63,076 nucleotides of DNA from Spirochaetales bacterium Spiro_07 (GTDB lineage: Bacteria; Spirochaetota; Spirochaetia; Treponematales; Treponemataceae), in NCBI GenBank assembly GCA_001603145.1, contig LVBI01000005.1, positions 1-63,076 on the forward strand, read 5' to 3'. The notes beneath the pieces are model-generated. The model was not told the DNA's origin. It ran no database searches and saw only the letters and a program-made list of their open reading frames with translations. Positions within the stretch are counted from its first letter, which is position 1. Every line of letters starts with the position of its first letter. A program made the translations under genes and the position numbers. This document shows positions 1 to 9,038 of this stretch, piece after piece.

Positions 1-310
1 GAATGCTTTATTTCGCTTTTCTCAAGTTTTTCATTTCAAAGCTGTTAAAAAAATAGCGTTTCTCGCAAAAACTTTTTCTTAAATTCAAAATTTATGCACT
101 TCTCACATCTTGCAAATTCTTCTATATGGAAGTAAATTGAAGTGTGGGCTTTTTTCTTTATCAGAAAAAATGTATGAATAATGAAAACACTCAATTCTCG
201 TCTTTTCAAAAAATAAGTACCTAAAGCTCACCGGCATCTTCAAATTTTGAATATGCGCTAAAATGGAATTTACAAAAAAACATAATTAGTTATTTTTTTT
301 AGGAGGATAT
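1..310. other. AT-rich upstream region of nifJ
   Basis: This stretch holds no convincing gene. It is AT-rich and ends in a strong AGGAGG ribosome-binding site at 301-306. A possible -10 box (TAAAAT) lies at 259-264 but has no good -35 partner. A weaker pair, TTGCAA and TAAATT 17 bases apart, lies near 116-144. The promoter driving nifJ is probably here, but I cannot fix it. Confidence 0.5.
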
Positions 311-3300
311 ATGTCCAGAAAAAAACAGTCGATGGACGGTAACCAGGCAGCAGCTCACGTAGCTTATGCATTTACTGAAGTTGCCGGCATCTACCCTATC
401 ACACCGTCTTCACCAATGGCCGATTTTGTTGACCAGTGGTCTGCAAACGGTCAGAAGAACATTTTCGGTACACAGACAAAAGTTATCGAAATGGAATCAG
501 AAGCAGGCGCAGCCGGTACAGTACACGGTTCTCTCGCAGCCGGTGCATTGACAACAACATTCACCGCTTCGCAGGGTCTTCTTTTGATGATTCCTAACAT
601 GTACAAAATTGCCGGTGAACAGCTTCCTGGCGTTTTCCATGTTTCAGCACGTTGTGTTGCCAGCCAGTCTTTGAACATCTTCGGCGATCATTCTGACGTA
701 TATGCCTGCCGCCAGACAGGTTTTGCAATGCTCGCAGAATCTAATCCGCAGGAAGTTATGGATTTGGCTCCGGTTGCTCACCTTGCAGCAATTGAAGGCA
801 AAGTTCCTTTCCTCAATTTCTTCGACGGTTTCCGCACATCACATGAAATTCAGAAGATTGAAACTTGGGATTATGCAGACCTCAAGGAAATGTGCAACAT
901 GGATGCTGTTAAAGCTTTCCGTGATCACGCTCTTAATCCTAACCACCCAGCAATGCGCGGTTCACACGAAAACGGCGACGTTTTCTTCCAGCACCGCGAA
1001 GCTTGCAACAGCGTTTACATTGATTTGCCTGCTGTTGTTAAGAAATACATGGCAAAAATCAACGTTAAGCTCGGCACAAACTATGACTTGTTCAACTACT
1101 ATGGTGCAAAAGATGCTGACCGCGTAATCGTTGCAATGGGTTCTTTCTGCGACGTAGCAGAAGAAGTTATCGACTACTTGAACGCAAAAGGCGAAAAAGT
1201 CGGCCTTATCAAGGTTCGTCTCTACCGCCCATGGGTTTCAGAAGCTTTCCTCGACAAGCTGCCAAAGACTTGCAAGAAGCTTGCTGTTCTTGACCGCACA
1301 AAGGAACCAGGTTCTCTTGGTGAACCGCTTTTCCTCGATGTTGCTACAACATTGCGCGAAGCTGGCCTTTCAGACATCAAGCTTTGCGGCGGCCGCTACG
1401 GTCTCGGTTCAAAAGATACACCACCTTCAAGCGTTTTCGCTGTTTATACAGAACTTGCAAAAGATTCACCAAAGGCACGTTTCACACTCGGCATTGTCGA
1501 CGATGTTACAAACCTTTCATTGCCAGAAGTTAAGCCTGCACCAATTACTGCAGCAGCCGGCACAGTTGAATGCAAATTCTGGGGTATCGGCGGTGACGGT
1601 ACAGTTGGTGCTAACAAAGACTCAACAAAAATCATCGGTGACCACACAGACAAGTTCATTCAGGCTTATTTCCAGTATGACTCAAAGAAGACCGGCGGTA
1701 TCACAATCAGCCACCTTCGTTTCGGCGACAAACCGATTAAGAGCCCGTACTACATCAACCAGGCTGACTTCGTAGCATGCCACAACCAGTCTTATATCCT
1801 TAAAGGCTACAAGATGGTTCAGGATGTTAAGAAGGGCGGTACATTCCTTATCAACTGTCAGTGGGATGACAAGGAACTTGAAAAGAACCTTCCTGCAGAA
1901 GCAAAACGCTACATTGCAGAAAACAACATCACACTTTACACAATCGACGCTGTAGACATTGCAACAAAGATTGGTCTCGGCAAGCGCACGTCAACTGTTC
2001 TCCAGTCAGCATTCTTCAAACTTGCTAACGTTCTTCCTGCAGAAGAAGCTATCAAGTACATGAAGGAAAAGGTAACTGCTAAGTTCAGCAAGAAAGGTCA
2101 GGACGTTGTAGACATGAACCACAAGGCTATCGACCAGGGTGCCGGCGCACTCCACAAGGTTGAAGTTCCTGCTTCATGGAAAGACGCAAAAGACGATGGC
2201 AAGAAAGCTAAGCTTGAAGGCGAAGCAAAGACAGTTGCAATGGTTGAAAAGCTGATGAATCCGATTGCCCTTATGGACGGTGATTCACTTCCAGTTTCAG
2301 CTTTCAAAGATTGTGCAGACGGTCAGTTCGAGCTTGGTGCTTCTGCATACGAAAAGCGCGGTACAGCAGTCAACGTTCCGAAATGGGATGCTGCAAAATG
2401 TATTCAGTGCAACAACTGTGCATTCGTATGTTCACACGCAACAATCCGTCCGTACCTTCTTTCAGACGCAGAAATCAAGGCTGCTCCGGCAGGTCTTGTA
2501 GCTGTTGATACAAAGCCAAAGCCAGGCGCATACAAGTACACAATGTCTGTATCTCCTCTCGATTGTATGGGATGCGGCGAATGTGTTACTGTTTGTCCTA
2601 CAAAGGCTATCGAAATGGTTCCACAGGAAAGCCGCCTCGAAGAGCAGCCAGTTTGGAACTATCTCGTTAAGAACGTTTCTAAGAAAGCTGATTCAGGCTA
2701 TGCTGAAACAACAGTTAAGGGAAGCCAGTTCAACCAGCCGCTTCTTGAATTCTCAGGTTCTTGCGCAGGTTGTGCAGAAACTTCTTATGCACGTCTTATT
2801 ACACAGCTTTTCGGCGAAAACATGTTCATCTCAAACGCAACAGGTTGTTCTTCAATCTGGGGCGGTCCTGCTGCAACATGTCCATATACAATCAACAAAG
2901 ACTCAAAGAAAGGTCCGGCTTGGGCTAACTCATTGTTCGAAGACAATGCAGAACATGGTCTTGGTATGTACATGGGTCAGAAATACATCCGTGACAGCCT
3001 GATTGCTAAGCTTGAAGAAATTGCAAAGAGCGACAAAGCTTCTGCATCTCTCAAAGACGCAATCGCTAAGTTCATGGAAACAAAAGACAGCACACTTGCT
3101 AACGTAGAGCCTACAAAAGTTCTTATTTCTGAACTTGAAAAGCTTGACTGCGACTGCAAGAACGAGATTCTTGAAAAGAAAGACTACCTCAACAAGAAAT
3201 CTGTATGGATTATGGGTGGCGACGGTTGGGCTTACGACATCGGTTACGGCGGACTCGACCACGTTCTCGCTTCTGGCGAAAACGTAAACGTCATGGTATT

Positions 3301-3850
3301 CGATACAGAAATGTACTCAAATACAGGTGGACAGGCATCTAAGGCTTCTAACATCGGTGAAGTCTGCCAGTTTGCCGCTGCCGGTAAGGAAGTTAACAAG
3401 AAGAGCCTTGCTGAAATCGCTATGAGCTACGGTTATGTTTACGTAGCACAGATTGCCCTCGGTGCAAACCCGAACCAGGCACTCAAGGCTATTCAGGAAG
3501 CAGAAGCCTACAACGGACCTTCTCTCATCATCGGTTATGCACCATGTGAATTGCACGGTGTTAAGGGCGGTATGAACCACTGCCAGGACGAGATGAAAGC
3601 AGCTGTTGCAGCCGGTTACTGGAACTTGTTCAGCTTCAACCCGGCATTGAAGGCAGAAGGCAAGAACCCATTCACATTGACTTCTAAGCCAGGTGACGGT
3701 TCTTACCAGGCATTCCTTGCTAACGAAACACGTTACTCTTCACTTACACGCAAGTTCCCGGAACGTGCAGAAGTTCTCTTCAAGAGAAACGAAGAAACTG
3801 CAAAAGCACGCTACGATCACTTGCTTAAGCTTGTTGAACTCTATAAATAA
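311..3850 (+). CDS. nifJ: Pyruvate:ferredoxin (flavodoxin) oxidoreductase
   Basis: This cytoplasmic enzyme oxidises pyruvate with CoA to acetyl-CoA and CO2 and passes electrons to ferredoxin or flavodoxin, the central step of anaerobic sugar fermentation. At 1179 residues it is the full one-chain form. The N-terminal pyruvate-binding domain contains YPITPSSPM. Two [4Fe-4S] motifs (CIQCNNC and CMGCGEC) lie around residues 697-755. The C-terminal thiamine-pyrophosphate domain starts near residue 817 with SGSCAGCAETSY. The start follows AGGAGG by four bases. Codon use is strongly biased, as expected for a highly expressed gene. It is monocistronic, with a strong terminator just downstream. Confidence 0.97.
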   Translation: MSRKKQSMDGNQAAAHVAYAFTEVAGIYPITPSSPMADFVDQWSANGQKNIFGTQTKVIEMESEAGAAGTVHGSLAAGALTTTFTASQGLLLMIPNMYKIAGEQLPGVFHVSARCVASQSLNIFGDHSDVYACRQTGFAMLAESNPQEVMDLAPVAHLAAIEGKVPFLNFFDGFRTSHEIQKIETWDYADLKEMCNMDAVKAFRDHALNPNHPAMRGSHENGDVFFQHREACNSVYIDLPAVVKKYMAKINVKLGTNYDLFNYYGAKDADRVIVAMGSFCDVAEEVIDYLNAKGEKVGLIKVRLYRPWVSEAFLDKLPKTCKKLAVLDRTKEPGSLGEPLFLDVATTLREAGLSDIKLCGGRYGLGSKDTPPSSVFAVYTELAKDSPKARFTLGIVDDVTNLSLPEVKPAPITAAAGTVECKFWGIGGDGTVGANKDSTKIIGDHTDKFIQAYFQYDSKKTGGITISHLRFGDKPIKSPYYINQADFVACHNQSYILKGYKMVQDVKKGGTFLINCQWDDKELEKNLPAEAKRYIAENNITLYTIDAVDIATKIGLGKRTSTVLQSAFFKLANVLPAEEAIKYMKEKVTAKFSKKGQDVVDMNHKAIDQGAGALHKVEVPASWKDAKDDGKKAKLEGEAKTVAMVEKLMNPIALMDGDSLPVSAFKDCADGQFELGASAYEKRGTAVNVPKWDAAKCIQCNNCAFVCSHATIRPYLLSDAEIKAAPAGLVAVDTKPKPGAYKYTMSVSPLDCMGCGECVTVCPTKAIEMVPQESRLEEQPVWNYLVKNVSKKADSGYAETTVKGSQFNQPLLEFSGSCAGCAETSYARLITQLFGENMFISNATGCSSIWGGPAATCPYTINKDSKKGPAWANSLFEDNAEHGLGMYMGQKYIRDSLIAKLEEIAKSDKASASLKDAIAKFMETKDSTLANVEPTKVLISELEKLDCDCKNEILEKKDYLNKKSVWIMGGDGWAYDIGYGGLDHVLASGENVNVMVFDTEMYSNTGGQASKASNIGEVCQFAAAGKEVNKKSLAEIAMSYGYVYVAQIALGANPNQALKAIQEAEAYNGPSLIIGYAPCELHGVKGGMNHCQDEMKAAVAAGYWNLFSFNPALKAEGKNPFTLTSKPGDGSYQAFLANETRYSSLTRKFPERAEVLFKRNEETAKARYDHLLKLVELYK

Positions 3851-3894
3851 TAGATTCGACGCTTTTCCAGCGTAAAGCTGGAAAGTGAAAAGCA

Positions 3895-3929
3895 AGCCTC
3901 CGGTGGTAATCTGCCGGAGGCTTTTTTTG
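3895..3929 (+). terminator. Rho-independent terminator of nifJ
   Basis: A 9-bp perfect stem (AGCCTCCGG with CCGGAGGCT) and a 10-base loop are followed by seven T. It sits 45 bases after the nifJ stop. A second, weaker hairpin (3862-3885) precedes it. Confidence 0.9.
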
Positions 3930-3938
3930 TTTTTCAGC

Positions 3939-3967
3939 TTGACCGGCATCTTGTTTGTCTTTAATCT
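3939..3967 (+). promoter_or_regulatory. Sigma70 promoter, predicted leaderless transcript
   Basis: TTGACC (3939-3944), a 17-base spacer and TAATCT (3962-3967). The ATG of the next gene begins after exactly six bases, where the +1 base should be. No Shine-Dalgarno sequence is present. Confidence 0.7.
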
Positions 3968-3973
3968 TGATTT

Positions 3974-4834
3974 ATGAACGGAAAACAGTGGAAAATCTTT
4001 GACGATTTCAGGCAAGAGTTTAAGGCGAAGATTGAGCTTTGGCAGGCAGAGCTTGAAAAAACAGGCGCTTTAGATTTGCTGATAAAGCTTCAGAAAGATT
4101 CACAGAAAGCGGGGCACACGCCTGAATATGCGGTTGAAACGCCGATAGTCTATAACACTGCGCTTGATAAAATCACCCAAGAAGACCAGATAAAGCTTAT
4201 AGCCGTCGGCGACAACCCCGGCAAAAATGAGCAGCTCGCAGCGAACCGCGCTTATCTTGTTGGGCAGGCCGGTAAGCTTGGTGCAAAATTCTTCAGCGAT
4301 TCGCCGGAATTCGGCATTGATTTCAGAAAAAATGTGATTATCTTGAATAAAACGCCCCTTCACAGCCCAAAAACCAAAGATTTGGCTTATATCATTAATG
4401 AAGCAAAAAAAACGCCGCAAGGCGAAGCAATCTGCCGCGTTTTGCGCGAAAGCCAGATTTGGATGGCACAAAAAACTGCGGAGCTTCATCAGTCTTTATT
4501 TGAAGCAGCTCAAACTGAAGACGAAAAGCCGCAATTATGGCTTATTGGCTACGGCGAACTGAAAAAAGCCGGCGTTTTTGAAGCTTATAAGCAGACATTA
4601 TGCGAAAAATATGCTGAATTCTGCGTCAATAACGGCGCTGATGCAAGCGCCACCATCAGAAGCAGCGGCAACGGAATCAGCCGCGCAGACAGCTTTCTCG
4701 TGTTTCAGCATTTTTCGATGAACAGGTTTTCGATAGACTTAAAGCAGTTTCAAGCTGAAAACCAAAGCTTGTCTTTAAGAGATGCGCTCGCCGCTTTAGG
4801 CAAAAAGCACCGCAAAGAGATTTTCGGCTTTTGA
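3974..4834 (+). CDS. Uracil-DNA glycosylase-superfamily-like protein
   Basis: The 286-residue cytoplasmic protein has a motif near residues 77-85 (VGDNPGKNEQ) resembling the GxxPGxxE motif of family 4/5 uracil-DNA glycosylases. NKTPLHSP follows near residue 130, and a late QHFSMNRF could correspond to the second active-site loop. If this is right it would excise uracil from DNA or be a diverged relative. No Fe-S cysteine set is visible, so it is not a standard family 4 enzyme. It is transcribed alone from its own promoter and converges on the gene at 4867. The family link is moderate; a treponeme-specific hypothetical protein is the alternative. Confidence 0.6.
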   Translation: MNGKQWKIFDDFRQEFKAKIELWQAELEKTGALDLLIKLQKDSQKAGHTPEYAVETPIVYNTALDKITQEDQIKLIAVGDNPGKNEQLAANRAYLVGQAGKLGAKFFSDSPEFGIDFRKNVIILNKTPLHSPKTKDLAYIINEAKKTPQGEAICRVLRESQIWMAQKTAELHQSLFEAAQTEDEKPQLWLIGYGELKKAGVFEAYKQTLCEKYAEFCVNNGADASATIRSSGNGISRADSFLVFQHFSMNRFSIDLKQFQAENQSLSLRDALAALGKKHRKEIFGF

Positions 4835-4837
4835 AAG

Positions 4838-4866
4838 ATTGCCGGGTCACGCCTGGCAATGACAGC
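4838..4866. repeat. Short dispersed palindrome between convergent genes
   Basis: The hairpin ATTGCC...GGCAAT has a GGGTCACGCC centre and is followed by GACAG. It has the same layout as the repeat at 21388-21416 (GAT, inverted arms around GGGTCAAGCCC, then AATGACAG). It fills the gap between two convergent genes and may also end transcription. Confidence 0.6.
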
Positions 4867-5541
4867 TTATTTGTGCTTTCTTGCAGAGACTTTTGGGCGT
4901 GCAACACAGCGGCGCGCTTTACGCGGCTTTCGCGGCTCTACAAGCGTATAATCGCGCTCCATAAGCTCGGCGCACAGCTCTTTGAGCAAAATTTCGGCCG
5001 GCAGATGCTCTAAAAGGCACTTTCTTATGTATTCTTTGCTTTTTTCTTTATACAGCGGAAATTTGTTGCGCGCCAGAATGTGCACAAGTTCAGCTTTCCA
5101 CAGCAGGCTCAAAGCTGCTTTTATGTCGAAATTCGGATTGCGGAGCGGCTTTCTAAGCAGATAATAATCGTCTTTGCCGTCAGCAACCTCAACAGTAATA
5201 ATGCCCCAATATTCCGGCACATGCTCTGCAATGTGCGCTGCATGGCGCGTGCCGACAACAACATAATTCTTATAGAAATACTTATCGTAGTCTTTAATCT
5301 GCCTTTCAAGCCTTGCGTATGTGTCTTGATCGCTTTTAATTTCAATTCCGTAGACAGACTTGAACGTAACAAGCACCGCGTCTGCACGCGAACGCCCCAT
5401 CTCTTTTTCTTCGATTATCCTGTTTGTTTCGTAAAGCGAATCAAGAAAATCAAAAAGAGAAGAGCGTATGTCTTTGTCGTAGAGCACGCGCGGCACAGGC
5501 GTTATCTGCGCCACATTGCCTGTTTCTTCAGTTTTTGCCAC
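4867..5541 (-). CDS. sce7726-family protein
   Basis: This cytoplasmic protein of about 224 residues shows a conserved core: DIRSSLFDFL, then RADAVLV, GIEIKSDQDTYARLERQIKDYD and YVVVGTRH. That pattern is typical of the sce7726 family, a restriction-endonuclease-like fold whose E-x-K residues (here in EIKSD) resemble a nuclease active site. The function is not established. I place the start at the GTG at 5541, just after the ettA stop. An ATG at 5622 would overlap ettA by 73 bases and has no ribosome-binding site. The tail is rich in Arg and Lys. It probably shares the ettA transcript. Confidence 0.7.
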   Translation of the reverse strand: MAKTEETGNVAQITPVPRVLYDKDIRSSLFDFLDSLYETNRIIEEKEMGRSRADAVLVTFKSVYGIEIKSDQDTYARLERQIKDYDKYFYKNYVVVGTRHAAHIAEHVPEYWGIITVEVADGKDDYYLLRKPLRNPNFDIKAALSLLWKAELVHILARNKFPLYKEKSKEYIRKCLLEHLPAEILLKELCAELMERDYTLVEPRKPRKARRCVARPKVSARKHK

Positions 5542-5549
5542 GGAATCAG

Positions 5550-7310
5550 TTAGCGCGTCATCTTTCTGTAGACAGTCTTGTGCGGGCGGTCTGCATCTGC
5601 GCCAAGCTGCTTTCTGCGCCATTCAGCATAATCTGACCAGTTGCCTTCAAACCAGACAACTTCGCTGTTGTTTTCAAACGCCAAGATATGTGTACAGATC
5701 CTGTCTAAGAACCAGCGGTCGTGGCTTACGCAAAGAACGCAGCCCGCAAATTCTTCGATTGCGTCTTCAAGCGCTCGGATTGTGGTTACATCCAAATCGT
5801 TCGTCGGTTCGTCAAGCAAAAGCACATTGCCGGCCTGCTTGAGCATCATGCCGAGATTCAGCCTGTTGCGTTCGCCGCCCGAAAGCACACCGACCTTCTT
5901 TTTTTGGTCTGGGCCAGAAAAGTTGAACCAAGAACAATAAGCGCGGCTGTTAATTTCGCGCACAGCACCGTTCAAGGCGCGGCCTTTTTCGTCAACCGCA
6001 CCAAGCTTGATTATATCAAGCCCGTCCGAAAGCTGTTCCCAGACAGTCTTGTTGTCGTCCAAAAGCCCGCGCATCTGGTCTACATAAACAAGCTTTACAG
6101 TCTCGCCCACCTTGATAGAGCCGCCGTCCGGCTTTTCTCCGCCAGCTTTGCCGTCAAGCCGCTCTACAGTCTGCCCTGCGGCATCTGCAATCAGCCTGAA
6201 AAGCGTTGTCTTACCAGCACCGTTAGGGCCGACAATGCCCACAACAGCACCAGCCGGCACTTTGAACGACAAATTCTCAAATAAGAGCCTGTCGCCGTAG
6301 CCTTTGGTCAAGTTATCAGCTTCAATTACAAGGTTGCCAAGACGCGGCCCGGCCGGAATCGTGATTTTGGTGTCTTTTATCTGGCCTTTGCCAGATTTAT
6401 TCAGCAATTCCTCATATTTTGTAATGTGTTCCTTGTGCTTTGCCTGGCGGCCTTTAACGCCCATGTGAATCCATTCAAGCTCGCGCTTAAGGGCTTTCTG
6501 CCGTTCAGTTTCGCTCTTTTCTTCCATTTGCAGGCGCTTTTCTTTCTGCTCAAGCCAGCCGGAATAATTTCCCTTATACGGAATGCCTTCGCCGCGGTCA
6601 AGCTCCAAAATCCAGCCTGCAACATTGTCGAGAAAGTAGCGGTCATGCGTTACGGCTATAATAGTGCCTTCGTATTGCTGAAGATGGCGCTCAAGCCAAG
6701 CTACAGTTTCCGCATCAAGATGGTTAGTCGGTTCGTCAAGAAGCAGAATATCAGGCTTTTGCAAAAGCAGGCGGCAGAGCGCAACACGGCGGCGTTCACC
6801 GCCCGAAAGCACGTCAACAATCTGCTCAGGCGGCGGGCAGCGCAATGCGTCCATAGCAAGTTCAAGCTGCGAATCAAGGTTCCACGCATCAAGCGCATCA
6901 AGCTTTTCTTGAATCTCCGCCTGGCGCGCGCAAAGCTTATCAAAATCTGCGTCAGGGTCGCCGAATGCTTCATTAACTTTGTCGAATTCTTCAAGGAGCG
7001 CCACGGTTTCAGCCGCGCCCTCTTTGACAATCTCCATTACGGTTTTTCCGGCTGCAAGTTCAGGCTCTTGCGGCAAATAGCCGATTGTATAGCCCGGCAA
7101 AATTGAAGCTTCGCCTGTGTACTCGTTGTCAAGTCCTGCAAAAATCTTCATCAAAGATGATTTTCCGCTTCCGTTTTCACCTATGATGCCGATTTTTGCA
7201 CCATAATAATATGAAATGCTTATATCTTTAAGAACAGTTTTTGTGCCGTATGAACGCGACACGCGATCCATTGTGTAGATGATTTTTTTATCGTCGTAAG
7301 TTGTTGCCAT
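5550..7310 (-). CDS. ettA: Energy-dependent translational throttle protein EttA (ABC-F ATPase)
   Basis: EttA binds the ribosomal E site and gates the first peptide bond according to the ATP/ADP ratio. The protein has two ATP-binding cassettes: Walker A GENGSGKSS (about residue 44) and GPNGAGKTT, signatures LSGGERRR and LSGGERNR, and Walker B LLLDEPTNHLD and LLLDEPTNDLD. The C-terminal DRPHKTVYRKMTR is typical of EttA. There are no membrane segments. At 586 residues it is slightly longer than the usual ~555-560, because of an insert after the second Walker A (near LDGKAGGEKPDG). It has its own promoter and apparently no 5' leader. Confidence 0.95.
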   Translation of the reverse strand: MATTYDDKKIIYTMDRVSRSYGTKTVLKDISISYYYGAKIGIIGENGSGKSSLMKIFAGLDNEYTGEASILPGYTIGYLPQEPELAAGKTVMEIVKEGAAETVALLEEFDKVNEAFGDPDADFDKLCARQAEIQEKLDALDAWNLDSQLELAMDALRCPPPEQIVDVLSGGERRRVALCRLLLQKPDILLLDEPTNHLDAETVAWLERHLQQYEGTIIAVTHDRYFLDNVAGWILELDRGEGIPYKGNYSGWLEQKEKRLQMEEKSETERQKALKRELEWIHMGVKGRQAKHKEHITKYEELLNKSGKGQIKDTKITIPAGPRLGNLVIEADNLTKGYGDRLLFENLSFKVPAGAVVGIVGPNGAGKTTLFRLIADAAGQTVERLDGKAGGEKPDGGSIKVGETVKLVYVDQMRGLLDDNKTVWEQLSDGLDIIKLGAVDEKGRALNGAVREINSRAYCSWFNFSGPDQKKKVGVLSGGERNRLNLGMMLKQAGNVLLLDEPTNDLDVTTIRALEDAIEEFAGCVLCVSHDRWFLDRICTHILAFENNSEVVWFEGNWSDYAEWRRKQLGADADRPHKTVYRKMTR

Positions 7311-7316
7311 GAAAGT

Positions 7317-7345
7317 ATTTTAGCAAGAAAGCGCATTATTCTCAA
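7317..7345 (-). promoter_or_regulatory. Promoter of ettA, predicted leaderless transcript
   Basis: On the minus strand: TTGAGA (7345-7340), a 17-base spacer, TAAAAT (7322-7317), then six bases to the ATG. No Shine-Dalgarno is visible. Confidence 0.75.
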
Positions 7346-7378
7346 GATAAAGCTTTAGCGATTTAATTTTTCCAATGT

Positions 7379-7495
7379 TCAAAAAATAGTGCTTCATTCC
7401 CGCAGAAAATCCGCGCTTAGGCCACAAGCGTGCTTCGCTTCGCTCGCAATTGTGGTCAGCACGAATTTTCTGCTCCATTGCGCACTATTTTTTGA
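7379..7495. repeat. Long imperfect inverted repeat (cruciform-like element)
   Basis: The outer arms are perfect over 14 bp: TCAAAAAATAGTGC (7379-7392) against GCACTATTTTTTGA (7482-7495). Inside are GCAGAAAAT against ATTTTCTGC, and CCACAA against TTGTGG around a GC-rich centre. The whole 117-base element could fold back on itself. It lies between two minus-strand genes and encodes nothing. It may be a MITE-like element or a structured terminator. Confidence 0.65.
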
Positions 7496-7529
7496 GTGTG
7501 TGTACATAAGTTGCTAAATATTCGCAATC

Positions 7530-8015
7530 TTATCTAAGCTGAACTTTTACTGGTTCAGTATCAAGTCTTGTACTATAAATAGTTATATATTCACATTCTT
7601 TTGCACTTGGATATGAATTAAATAGATTTGTAATATGCCCTGTTATTGATTTTCCTTTGCCAAGTCTTGTGAATTTATCTTTTTCCCATTTGTCTGGGAT
7701 TGAAAACATTGGAGCAATTCCAAAATATGGAAGATCTTTGTTGCTTTCATTTTGTACTCGTAAAATAGGCCCATTCATTCTAACAACATTGTCCTTATAA
7801 TATTCAGAAGATTCAAAATACAAAAGAACATTTGGTATATAACAAGTATGACCAGTTATATTTGTTATTACAATATCCACAGATAATTCATCATGAGTTT
7901 TTAATTCAGGAATTACCTCTATTTTTAAGTCTTTATATCTTACAATATGCTTTTCAGCAAAAATAAACAAACTGCTACATAAAAGAAGCACTATAAAAGT
8001 AATTGTCTTTTTCAT
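7530..8015 (-). CDS. Small exported protein of unknown function
   Basis: This 161-residue protein has an N-terminal signal peptide (MKKTITFIVLLLCSSLFIFA, then EKH), so it is exported, probably to the periplasm. The mature part is mainly beta-type (for example ELSVDIVITNITGHTCYIPNV) and could be an Ig-like or single beta-sandwich domain. I do not recognise a family. A GGGGAAAG ribosome-binding site precedes the ATG. It is more AT-rich than the core genes around it and follows another small exported protein by 47 bases, probably in the same transcript. Confidence 0.8.
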   Translation of the reverse strand: MKKTITFIVLLLCSSLFIFAEKHIVRYKDLKIEVIPELKTHDELSVDIVITNITGHTCYIPNVLLYFESSEYYKDNVVRMNGPILRVQNESNKDLPYFGIAPMFSIPDKWEKDKFTRLGKGKSITGHITNLFNSYPSAKECEYITIYSTRLDTEPVKVQLR

Positions 8016-8062
8016 ATTTCTTTCCCCGTTGTTTTTTGCGATTGTGCGGCAAAAAATATAAT

Positions 8063-8488
8063 CTACTCTCCGAGATAGACTTTATATGGTCCTTTTTCTA
8101 TGATATTTCCCTGTGAATCTCTTTGCAAAATTTCATAAACTTCGCCATTTTCTAAAAAAACAAAATTCTGAACAGTATCAACATCAAGATTCAATTGTAA
8201 TCTGCTACTTCCATCTATAAGCACAAATGAAATACTATGGCTATCCACAGATTCTATAAACATATCATATCTAGTTTCATCACTATCAATCCTCATTCTT
8301 ATATCTGTATCAGTAAGATATGGCATTTGTTTTAACTGCTCTATATCACTTGGAAATGATGAATTGCGCGTATAATAAGTGCTTAAGTATAGTCCTATAA
8401 CATATAATTCATGTTTTCCTGTTATAGTTTTTGCAAACAAAGTGTTTGTTAACAAAAGTATAACCAGAATTATTGCTATTTTTTTCAT
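8063..8488 (-). CDS. Small exported protein of unknown function
   Basis: The 141-residue product starts with a clear signal peptide (MKKIAIILVILLLTNTLFA). Its mature part has a stretch like type II pseudopilin or small treponemal surface proteins (YVIGLYLSTYYTRNSSFPSDIEQL), but no family can be named. The start has GGAGAG upstream. Base composition is AT-rich, like the next gene on this strand, with which it probably forms a two-gene unit of lineage-specific exported proteins. Confidence 0.78.
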   Translation of the reverse strand: MKKIAIILVILLLTNTLFAKTITGKHELYVIGLYLSTYYTRNSSFPSDIEQLKQMPYLTDTDIRMRIDSDETRYDMFIESVDSHSISFVLIDGSSRLQLNLDVDTVQNFVFLENGEVYEILQRDSQGNIIEKGPYKVYLGE

Positions 8489-8622
8489 AGATTACTCTCC
8501 GTTGGGCTAGATTCTTTGTTAAATAATTCTTGCTAAAATTATAAACTTACACAGAAATTCTAGCAACCGTAGCATTGGATTATGTCGTTACTATCCGCTC
8601 ACATAGATGTTCATTTTTTTGC

Positions 8623-8652
8623 TTGTCTCCCATAAATCTTTTCTTATATACT
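8623..8652 (+). promoter_or_regulatory. Promoter, predicted leaderless transcript
   Basis: TTGTCT (8623-8628), an 18-base spacer and TATACT (8647-8652). The ATG at 8659 begins after six bases, and no ribosome-binding site is present. Confidence 0.65.
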
Positions 8653-8658
8653 TGAGCT

Positions 8659-9012
8659 ATGGAAAACAAGGAACTTCAAGAGAAAATCGAAGAGCTGAAA
8701 AAGAAAAAGCAGGGTTATGACCGCAACAGAACTATCTGCGTGTTTGTAATAGCTGTTATCATTTATTATTTGTACCAGTCTTATAAGACAGACACGCCGC
8801 AATGGTGGTTTCTGCTGATTATGGGGCTTATCATAGCTGCAACCACGCTGATTTTGGTTTATGACTGCTTTCAGGTTAAATCAATAAACAATGAGCTTAA
8901 GCCGCTTGAGCAGGCATTTTTCAAGACTCTTGAGACAGACGAACCTGAAACCGCCGGCAAAGACGATGACGATGATGATGAATCTGACGAAGAGCCTGCT
9001 GATGAAGCATAA
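8659..9012 (+). CDS. Small two-helix membrane protein with acidic tail
   Basis: The 117-residue protein begins with a charged helix (ELQEKIEELKKKKQG). Two hydrophobic membrane segments follow, at about residues 27-42 and 50-70. The tail is very acidic (AGKDDDDDDESDEEPADEA). No family is recognised. It lies 26 bases upstream of hflX and is probably cotranscribed with it. Confidence 0.75.
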   Translation: MENKELQEKIEELKKKKQGYDRNRTICVFVIAVIIYYLYQSYKTDTPQWWFLLIMGLIIAATTLILVYDCFQVKSINNELKPLEQAFFKTLETDEPETAGKDDDDDDESDEEPADEA

Positions 9013-9038
9013 CCGCATTTCAGTGCCGGAACTTTGCA

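Noticed and set aside
1..310. A partial gene at the left edge
   Set aside because: All frames carry frequent stops and there is no codon pattern like that of the real genes.
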